A stretch of 64,000 nucleotides of DNA, from NCBI GenBank assembly GCA_965218555.1, contig OZ244625.1, forward strand, positions 1,798,001 to 1,862,000. Reading direction: 5' to 3'. Origin of the DNA: JAPPLB01 sp965218555 (GTDB lineage: Bacteria; Acidobacteriota; Terriglobia; Bryobacterales; UBA6623). The translations under genes were made by a program, and so were the position numbers. The first letter of the stretch is position 1. Every line of letters begins with the position of its first letter. Below, piece by piece: positions 1 through 7,194 of the stretch. Under the pieces are notes generated by a model that saw nothing but the letters and a program-made list of their open reading frames with translations, was not told the DNA's origin and made no database searches.

Positions 1-969
1 GTCATCCATGGCTCGCTGCGCTTCCCGCTGCCGATTGTCCTTGGACACGAAGCGTCGGGCGTCGTCGAGGCCGTCGGTAACGCCGTCACTTTGGTCAAGA
101 CCGGCGACCGCGTCGTCTGCTCGTGGAATCCCAACTGCGGGCACTGCTTCTATTGCGACCAAGGCCGGCCCATTCTCTGTGAGCCCTACTCCCGCCACGT
201 GCCGGCGGGGTTCCTCATGGACGGAACGTCGCGGCTCCGCATTGGCGGCGAAACGCTCTATCACTTCTCGATGGTCTGCTCGCACGCCGAATACTGCGTT
301 GTCGACGAGAGCAGCGCCATTCCCGTGCCGTCAGAAATTCCCTTTGATCGCGCTTGCCTGATCGGCTGCGGCGTCATGACGGGAGTTGGCGCCGTGTTGC
401 GAGTGGCGCGCGCCCGACCCGGGACGTCCGTTGTCGTGATCGGGTGCGGCGCCGTCGGGTTGAACGCCGTGCAGGGAGCCAAGCTGGCCGGAGCGGAACC
501 CATCGTCGCTGTGGATATCCACCAGGAGAAACTGGCGATGGCAACCGCCTTCGGAGCGACCCACACGGCGTTGGTCGGGCGTGATGACGTACCCTCGGTC
601 GTGCAAGGCCTCACTCAGGGCCGCGGCGCCGACCACGTCATCGAAGCCGCCGGCATCGACAACACGCTCCAATTGTCACTCGAAGTCTCGCGGCCCGGAG
701 CCAACGTCATCCTGCTCGGCAAGACCGACGTCACCCGCGAGGTTCACATTCGCTGGGGCTTGATGATGGGGGAACGCCACATCGTCCGATCAAGCTACGG
801 CGGCGCCCGACCGCGGCGCGACTTCCCGCTGCTCGCCCAACTCTACCTCGATGGCCGGCTCAAGCTCGACAAACTCATCACCCGGCGCATCTCCCTCGAC
901 GAGATCAACGATGGCTTCGCCGACATGGCCAAGGGCTCGCTCGTCCGTGCAGTGGTGCAAATGAACTAA
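1..969 (+). CDS. Zinc-dependent alcohol dehydrogenase, 5' end outside window
   Basis: The reading frame is open from base 1, so the start and the first catalytic zinc cysteine lie upstream of the window. The visible part begins near the GHEASGVV motif that holds the catalytic His-Glu pair. It is followed by the four-cysteine structural zinc lobe (C-x2-C-x2-C-x7-C in NPNCGHCFYC...C) and a Rossmann nucleotide site (VIGCGAVGLNAVQGA). These mark a class III-like medium-chain dehydrogenase/reductase that oxidises alcohols or S-hydroxymethyl-glutathione-type adducts with NAD(P). The exact substrate cannot be read from sequence. The stop is followed at once by a sequence resembling a degenerate copy of the extragenic repeat seen elsewhere in the window. 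Confidence 0.9.
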   Translation, partial: VIHGSLRFPLPIVLGHEASGVVEAVGNAVTLVKTGDRVVCSWNPNCGHCFYCDQGRPILCEPYSRHVPAGFLMDGTSRLRIGGETLYHFSMVCSHAEYCVVDESSAIPVPSEIPFDRACLIGCGVMTGVGAVLRVARARPGTSVVVIGCGAVGLNAVQGAKLAGAEPIVAVDIHQEKLAMATAFGATHTALVGRDDVPSVVQGLTQGRGADHVIEAAGIDNTLQLSLEVSRPGANVILLGKTDVTREVHIRWGLMMGERHIVRSSYGGARPRRDFPLLAQLYLDGRLKLDKLITRRISLDEINDGFADMAKGSLVRAVVQMN

Positions 970-1058
970 CCTGCATCCTCACCATCTGAGAGCCGCAGCA
1001 GGATCAACGCAGACAGGGCTGCCGCTGCAAAGCTCGTCTTGATCGCGGGTTTCTCTGC

Positions 1059-4000
1059 CTACTGGCCGCGCAACGCCGGCGTCAGCGCCTTTCTCAAACT
1101 GGATACGACCGTCACCGCGCCCGCGGCCAGCCCAAGAACGAGAATCAGTAGAAGGGTGACCAACAGGCTCACGACCGGTGGCTCGGTCAAGCCGCTCAGC
1201 AGGTAGGGAAGGACGGCCAACAATGCCGTGAAAGCTCCTATGAGAAGGCCGAAAACCAGTATGAACGCGTTCTCGGCCAGTACCAGCCAAAAGATCGACG
1301 GCTGATTGAAGCCAACAGCTTGCAGCAACGCCAATTCCGCCCGCCGCTCCAGGACATTGCGCACCATCACGATCGCCAAGCCCAACGTTCCCAGCAAGAG
1401 TCCCAGCCCACCGAGGGTCTGAAACGTGCTCAGGTAGGTGTTCTCGACGACCAGATAACCCGCAAGGCGGTCAGCCGTGCGTCCCGCGTCGAAACCGGTG
1501 TCGCCCAACTGCTCCTCAAGCTTCGTGCCCGCCGCTTCGTCAGCGGTCTCCACCAAAAAGAAGTTGTAGCCGCTGTGGCCGGGGAACATGTCGATAAAAT
1601 TCTGCTCCGACATGATGAGCTGCGACTGAAACAGGCTCCGTGGCAGCAGTCCGGCGATCACCAGTTTCCGCAGTCGTCCTTGATCGTCTTTCATCTCGAG
1701 TTCCTGCCCCAAGCCGAGGTGCAGGATCCACATCACCGAGTTCACATCGCCGAAGACAGGAATCGCGCCGTCCTCGAAGTCCCGGCCGAGAAGCAACCAG
1801 GGATTCGCCTCTTCTTGCGGCGAGGCGGCAAGCGTCCCCTGGAACGCGAACCCTCCCCGCTCGACCAGTTCGGGCGTTGCTCCGAGCAATGTCGGGCGTG
1901 ACGGCTTGTACAGGTTCAGACAGCTCGCATCCTCGCCAGGCTTGCGGCGCAGCGGAAAGATCATCGCCCCGTCGAGCTGCTCCTGCTCGTCCAACTGGTT
2001 CTGAAACAACGGCAGGTCCGATTCCGCCACAAACCGGAATCCGCCGTCGCCCGAATCGAACGACGGCTCTTGCTCCGTCACGTCATGGCGGTTCACCGCC
2101 ACCGTCACGATCAAGAACGTTGCGCTCGCTACAAGCGCGGCGGAGAGAACGCTGCGCGTGGGGTAACGCGCACCGTTGCGGGCGCCCAGCCGGGCCATCG
2201 GACCACGGCCTTTCCCCAAAATCAGGTCGGTGGGAGGACTCACCAACAAGGCTCGGAAGCGAGCCAAGGCTGCGATGAGAAGCAGCGCACCGCCCCCGAA
2301 ACCCGCAATCTGCGATATGACCCCTGCCAGGGAGAGTCCGATCAGCGTCAACGCCACCCCGCCCGCCCCATAGGCCAGTAGCCGCGAGCGCCTTCCCGGG
2401 TCACCATGCGCCGCTCCGAGGCGGTCCTCCTCCAGCGCCCCCGCCAGCAGCGATCGCGGGCTGAAGCGCACAAGCCGCCGCACCGCCAACCAAATCGACA
2501 GCACCATCATCACAAGCGCCCCGACCCCGCCGCCGGCCAGGCTCGCCGCCGAAATGTGCAGTTGCAAGAACGAGCCTCCGACCGCCGCGCTCCACCAAGT
2601 ACGCAACCCGTGCACCATCAGCGCGCCGTAGCCGACCGCGCCCGGCAAGCCGACTAGAATACCGACCAGCGAAACAACAGCCCCCTCAGCCAACAGAAAG
2701 CGGCGAACCTGCTTCGGGGTTCGGCCCGTCGACAGCAGCAGCCCGACTTCCCGCGAGCGCCGCTCCACTCCGAGCCGGAACAACAACGCCACCAGCATCG
2801 CCGCTGAGGCAATCAAGAAAATACTGAACCCGATGAAGAGTCCGGAAAAATCCGTCGCGCCGGCCGATGCCGCCAGGCCTTGCGCCTTGACCGGCGCAAA
2901 CGCCAAGCCGTAGGCGGGCGGGTCCAGCTCTTCCCGGAGCGCTATTGTGAATGCCGCTGCGGCCTCGTCGAGCGATTGGCCCTCACGCGGGACGAGCCGC
3001 AACGAAGTCAGTTGCCCGAATCGGCTGGTCCACAGCTCCTTGGCGGTGTCGCGTGAAACGAACGCCTTGGGGGCCGTCCGGTAGCGCTCCCAATAGTCCT
3101 CGTCAACCGGCCTGATTCGCGCCAGATCGACCGGAAACGGCGGGTCCCAGTCACCCATCGTTTCGGCATCGCTCATGCCCTCGTAGAGCGGCGCCAGATT
3201 GCGGTCAGCCGCAAGGCCATCGAGGCGGACGACACCCTTGAGCGTGAACGCGTGGCTCTCCGTGTCGAGGCCGCCGTTCGCCGCAATCACGAAGTACGAA
3301 AGAGTGACGCGATCGCCGGCGGAAGCTTGCAGTTCGCGGGCAGTCCAGTCATTGATGAGAATCTCATCGCCGCTGAGGGCCGGCGCTGGTTCGCCCGACG
3401 TCAACCGCAGCCTCTCCGCGACCGACGTCTGCGTAGTGTCAACGGCGGTCACGGTGGAATAGGGAACTTCCGCGCCTTCAGCCTCCATCGTGTTCGCCAG
3501 ATAGGTCAAGACCGGAACCACGTTCAGCCCTGCTTTTTCCGCCGCGCGCATCGCCGACTCGGCCAGGGGGATCCCCAGCACGATCCGATCGGTCTGCAGG
3601 GCCAGTGCGCGGTTGTCTTCCACCCTGCTCAAGCTCAGATTCAGATCATCCAACCGCAGCGAATCGCGAAACACAGCGGCCAGTGACGCGCTCTCCCCCA
3701 CCTCTGACGAGCCGGACACAAACAAGGCATTGGCTCGACCGCGCTGATCGAGTGCGTGTTGCAAAGCATCCATAGGCAGGAAAACATTGAACGGAAGCTG
3801 CTGGCTCGGCGACAGCCCGAACCGCCCCATGCTTTCATCCGGCAGAACCGATGCCACCGTGAGCCGCAGCGTGCGGACGTTCTGCGACTTGCGCCCCATG
3901 ACGAACTCGCTCGGAACCAGCGTGTCGGTCTGAAACCGCAACAACACGTTCGCGCCGGCCTCCACGTCCAATTCCTTCGCGAGCGATTGATTGACCAACA

Positions 4001-4433
4001 GCGCGCGGCCTTCCGGCAGAGTCGTTGCATCGCTGTAGAATCCTGCGAAACGCTGGTCGATCCCGTGGATATTCACCCGCGAGGCCCGCGCCCCCGAGTC
4101 CGCGGCTTCGAGGCTGCCACGAATCAACACCGCCGGCGCCGCCCGCTTGAACGCGTACGCAAAATTGGTCGCTTCCGCCAGATCTTCGGCCAACTCTTCA
4201 CGGAAGTAGCGGTCGGAGACCAGGGCGTGGTCGATGTCGCCGAGGCGGTCGAGTGTCAGATCCCGCAGACTTCCCCGCACCGAATCTCCCACCAACAAAG
4301 CGCCCGCCAAAACGGCCGTCCCGACAGCGACGCCGAGGGCAACGGCCAGATGGATACCGCTGTAGTGAGCGAGAGAACGAAGAAGGAGAAGTCGGCCCGT
4401 CATGCCGCTCATCATGATACGATTGCCGCGCAT
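1059..4433 (-). CDS. FtsX/MacB-like ABC transporter permease, large two-module form
   Basis: A 1124-residue inner-membrane protein. It starts with an N-terminal transmembrane anchor (residues about 15-45, AVALGVAVGTAVLAGALLVG) followed by a long periplasmic domain. Then comes a cluster of FtsX-type membrane segments (about 530-760), a second periplasmic domain, and a final FtsX core (about 1000-1110, with LERRAELALLQAVGF). Duplicated FtsX cores like this occur in permeases that export lipoproteins or peptides, or that transmit mechanical force. The ATPase partner is not adjacent: neither neighbour encodes one, so it is either encoded upstream in a part not shown here or elsewhere. The start is uncertain, because methionines at 4433, 4415, 4412 and 4403 are all possible and none has a good ribosome site. 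Confidence 0.85.
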   Translation of the reverse strand: MRGNRIMMSGMTGRLLLLRSLAHYSGIHLAVALGVAVGTAVLAGALLVGDSVRGSLRDLTLDRLGDIDHALVSDRYFREELAEDLAEATNFAYAFKRAAPAVLIRGSLEAADSGARASRVNIHGIDQRFAGFYSDATTLPEGRALLVNQSLAKELDVEAGANVLLRFQTDTLVPSEFVMGRKSQNVRTLRLTVASVLPDESMGRFGLSPSQQLPFNVFLPMDALQHALDQRGRANALFVSGSSEVGESASLAAVFRDSLRLDDLNLSLSRVEDNRALALQTDRIVLGIPLAESAMRAAEKAGLNVVPVLTYLANTMEAEGAEVPYSTVTAVDTTQTSVAERLRLTSGEPAPALSGDEILINDWTARELQASAGDRVTLSYFVIAANGGLDTESHAFTLKGVVRLDGLAADRNLAPLYEGMSDAETMGDWDPPFPVDLARIRPVDEDYWERYRTAPKAFVSRDTAKELWTSRFGQLTSLRLVPREGQSLDEAAAAFTIALREELDPPAYGLAFAPVKAQGLAASAGATDFSGLFIGFSIFLIASAAMLVALLFRLGVERRSREVGLLLSTGRTPKQVRRFLLAEGAVVSLVGILVGLPGAVGYGALMVHGLRTWWSAAVGGSFLQLHISAASLAGGGVGALVMMVLSIWLAVRRLVRFSPRSLLAGALEEDRLGAAHGDPGRRSRLLAYGAGGVALTLIGLSLAGVISQIAGFGGGALLLIAALARFRALLVSPPTDLILGKGRGPMARLGARNGARYPTRSVLSAALVASATFLIVTVAVNRHDVTEQEPSFDSGDGGFRFVAESDLPLFQNQLDEQEQLDGAMIFPLRRKPGEDASCLNLYKPSRPTLLGATPELVERGGFAFQGTLAASPQEEANPWLLLGRDFEDGAIPVFGDVNSVMWILHLGLGQELEMKDDQGRLRKLVIAGLLPRSLFQSQLIMSEQNFIDMFPGHSGYNFFLVETADEAAGTKLEEQLGDTGFDAGRTADRLAGYLVVENTYLSTFQTLGGLGLLLGTLGLAIVMVRNVLERRAELALLQAVGFNQPSIFWLVLAENAFILVFGLLIGAFTALLAVLPYLLSGLTEPPVVSLLVTLLLILVLGLAAGAVTVVSSLRKALTPALRGQ

Positions 4434-4517
4434 CCTCGCGAGCGCCTGCCGGGCGCTCGCCGGCGTGCGTGAACCTCGACGGCACTCACCGCGGTGGATG
4501 AACCAAAGAGTTGAACT

Positions 4518-5600
4518 CTATCGGCGCAGGCTTTCAGGGGCCCGTTGCCGGTCAAAGGTCTTCACGTCAAAGGTCCATTTGAGCGGGATCTGCTGCGGCA
4601 GATAGCAGACCTTGTCGTCGCAGGCCTGGTAATGAAACACGCCTTCGATGGCGACCGTTCCGTCTGCGCTCACGAGAGGACGAAGCTGTTTGTTCGCGCC
4701 GATCTCAAGATCGCGAACGACACGAAATTGACCCTCATAGACGGGGACGATCTCGTCGATCGCCGACAGGTGCAGCAGTTCGGATTCGGGGAACTCGGCC
4801 GGCAAGTCCCGCCAGCCATCCGAGGAGGTCATTTCCCAGGCGACGGGCAGGTAACCCGTGACCTCCGGGGAATATACGTGCATCTTGGGCCTCATCGCAA
4901 CCTGCAAGACGAGCGAGACCCGGTTCCCGCTCAGGACTTCGCGATTGCTCGCTGACCAACTCACCCGCAAATGCGGCGTTTCAGCTTCTCCTTGCATCTC
5001 GCCGGCGTCGTTGAACTCACGGACGAGGATGCTCGCTGACGTGAAACGATCCTGGTAACGTTCTTCAAAGTACTTTGACTGGACAATGCCGTTCTGGTCG
5101 ATGACGTAGTAACCGGGGAACGGGATGCCGTAGAAACGATGGCTCGCCGGCACCGTATCGTTAAGGATGCCGAACGCCCGGATCATTTCCGAATCGGTGT
5201 CCGCCAGCAAGGGATAGTCGACCCCGGCGCGGTCAGCAAAATGCTTGAGAACGGCCGGCGAGTCGTAGCTCACGGCGGCGACGTTCAGTCCCTTCGATTC
5301 GAACTCCTCTTTCTGCTCGGCCAACTCGACCAGTTGCCCTTTGCAGAACGGTCACCAATCCGCTGAGCGGTGGAACAAGAGCAGCAGGCCGTTGGGTCCG
5401 CGCAGCGATTCGAATGTCCGGGTTTTCCCCGTGTGATCGGTGGCAGCAAAGGCAGGGATGCTCTCGCCGATCGCCGGTCCGGTTTTCAGGCTTTGCGCCT
5501 GTGCAGGTTCGCAGAATCTGGATGCCCAGGCGACCAGCACACCGGCGGCCACCATCGCAACGAAGAACTTCCATGAGAACTGTCGTTTTATCTGGCTCAT
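4518..5600 (-). CDS. Selenocysteine-containing redoxin (UxxC) fused to a DsbD-alpha-like domain
   Basis: Read through the in-frame TGA at 5352-5354, this is one 360-residue protein with selenocysteine at residue 83. Residues 1-35 are a signal peptide or anchor (FFVAMVAAGVLVAWA). Residues 40-180 are an AhpC/TSA-type thioredoxin fold. The active site reads SADW-U-PFCKGQL, where family members normally have SADWCPFC, so U replaces the first Cys of CxxC. Residues about 215-345 resemble the periplasmic DsbD N-terminal domain and keep its cysteine pair (YQACDDKVCYLP, C-x4-C). The protein probably acts in the periplasm as a thiol/selenol oxidoreductase or peroxidase, with an electron relay built in. 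The ATG at 5600 is preferred over the GTG at 5636 because it opens the signal peptide and has GAGG upstream. Reading it as a broken gene is less likely given the SECIS hairpin. Confidence 0.87.
5311..5348 (-). promoter_or_regulatory. Bacterial SECIS element for the UGA at 5352-5354
   Basis: Immediately 3' of the UGA the mRNA can fold into one hairpin. The lower stem is UUCUGC/GCAGAA (6 bp), followed by an internal loop AAA/GA, then GG/CC, a G-G mismatch, CAACU/AGUUG (5 bp) and the apical loop GGUCG. The loop begins 21 nt after the UGA and starts with G. Both agree with the bacterial SECIS rules (a G in the first two loop positions, loop 16-37 nt from the UGA), and the GGUC loop resembles the SelB-binding loop of E. 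coli fdhF. It should recruit SelB-Sec-tRNA. No selA, selB, selC or selD gene is visible in this window. Confidence 0.8.
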
Positions 5601-5697
5601 GGGGAAACCTGCCTCAAGACCATGATAGGGCAACACTCGGCGTGGACGCGCGATCCCTTGCGGAGCGGCGTCGACCCATAAGAGATGCGCCTATCTC

Positions 5698-7149
5698 TTA
5701 TTCGATCCCCAGTTGTTTCCAGATAGCGTCGACGCGTTCCTTTACGTCGGTATCCATCTCGATCAGGTCGGGCCAGGGGCGCGTGAATCCTTCTTCCGGC
5801 CATTTTCTTGTGGCATCGATGCCCATCTTCGAGCCGTAGTTGGGCAGACGGCTCGAATGATCGAGTTGATCGATCGGTCCCATCGTGAATTGAATGTCCC
5901 GCTCGGGGTCGATGTTGTTGAGCGCCTTCCAGGCCACCTCGCTGACGTTCTGGACGTCCACGTCATCGTCGACCACGATGATGCATTTGGTGAACATGGC
6001 TTGCCCCAATCCCCAGATGGCGCTCATCACCTTGCGCGCGTGCAGCGGATACGATTTCCGGATCGACACCAACATCAGGTTGTGAAAGATGCCTTCCGCC
6101 GGCATGCACATGTCGCTGACTTCGGGAAGCTGCAATCGCAGCAAGGGTAAGAATACTCGCTCGATCGTCTTGCCCATGTAGAAGTCCTCCATGGGCGGCG
6201 GCCCGACGATCGTCGTTGCGTAAATCGGGTCTTTGCGCTGGGTGACGCAGGTGACATGGAAGACCGGGAATTCATCTTCCAGTGAATAGAAGCCGGTATG
6301 GTCGCCGAACGGACCTTCGGTCTTCAGCTCACCGAGCTTCACATATCCTTCGAGCACGATCTCGGCGTTTGCGGGGACTTCGATGTCTACGGTCTCGCAC
6401 TTGACCAATTCCACCGGCTTCGAGCGCAAAAACCCCGCGAACAGCATCTCGTCCAGGTCCGGCGGCAGCGGCAGAATCGCTGCATACATGGTGGCGGGGT
6501 CCGCGCCGATAGCAACGGCCACCTCCATGCGCTCTTCCTCCCCTGCGGCCAGCCGCCGGCGGTAGTGCTCGGCGCCTTGCTTGTGGGTCTGCCAGTGCAT
6601 GCCCGTCGAGCGGTCGTCATAGATCTGAAGACGGTACATCCCGACGTTGCGTTTGCCGGACACCGGGTTCTTCGAGAACACCATCGGCAGCGTGATGAAG
6701 CGGCCGCCGTCCTGGGGCCAACATTTCAGGACCGGAAAGTCGAACAGAGAGAAATCGTCCTTCCGAATCACTTCCTTGACCGGGCCGCTCTTGACTTGCT
6801 TGGGGAAAAAGGCGCCCATCTCCGCGAGCTTGGGCAGCAAGCTCAGCTTGCCGATCAGGCCCTGCGGCGTCTTGAGTTCCAAGTACTCGGAAATACGTCC
6901 GGCGATCGTATCGATCGAATCGACCTGCAGGGCCAACTCCATCTTCCGCATGCTCGCGAAAGAATTGATCAGGACGGGGATGTCGTAGCCTTTGGGGTTC
7001 TCGAACAGCAGCGCCGGACCGCCCCCTTTGACGGCGCGGTCGGCGATCTCGGTGATCTCGAGTATGGGATCGACTTCGGCGGCAACTCGTTTGAGCTCGC
7101 CGTTTTGTTCCAGGGCGCGGATGAATGCGCGAAGGTCGTTATAGGCCAT
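5698..7149 (-). CDS. UbiD-family decarboxylase (menaquinone/aromatic acid type)
   Basis: A 483-residue cytosolic enzyme covering the whole UbiD family length. The hallmark region KTEGPFGDHTGFYS followed by EDEFP carries the acidic residues that hold and use prenylated FMN. The MYRLQIYDD segment supplies the conserved Arg of the cofactor site. Relatives decarboxylate aromatic or polyprenyl-hydroxybenzoate acids, and many acidobacterial copies are annotated as menaquinone-biosynthesis (futalosine-type) decarboxylases. Sequence alone does not fix the substrate. The prFMN synthase UbiX is not in the window. It sits 97 bp upstream of the selenoprotein on the same strand and may share its transcript. 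Confidence 0.93.
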   Translation of the reverse strand: MAYNDLRAFIRALEQNGELKRVAAEVDPILEITEIADRAVKGGGPALLFENPKGYDIPVLINSFASMRKMELALQVDSIDTIAGRISEYLELKTPQGLIGKLSLLPKLAEMGAFFPKQVKSGPVKEVIRKDDFSLFDFPVLKCWPQDGGRFITLPMVFSKNPVSGKRNVGMYRLQIYDDRSTGMHWQTHKQGAEHYRRRLAAGEEERMEVAVAIGADPATMYAAILPLPPDLDEMLFAGFLRSKPVELVKCETVDIEVPANAEIVLEGYVKLGELKTEGPFGDHTGFYSLEDEFPVFHVTCVTQRKDPIYATTIVGPPPMEDFYMGKTIERVFLPLLRLQLPEVSDMCMPAEGIFHNLMLVSIRKSYPLHARKVMSAIWGLGQAMFTKCIIVVDDDVDVQNVSEVAWKALNNIDPERDIQFTMGPIDQLDHSSRLPNYGSKMGIDATRKWPEEGFTRPWPDLIEMDTDVKERVDAIWKQLGIE

Positions 7150-7194
7150 TGATCAACATTCCCGCCGACCTGCGCCAACGGGCCCGCCCCTTCT

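Noticed and set aside
966..1000. Degenerate copy of the extragenic repeat after the alcohol dehydrogenase gene
   Set aside because: CCTGCATCCTCACCATC resembles the core, but the match is short and the rest does not follow the family, so it is not counted as a copy.
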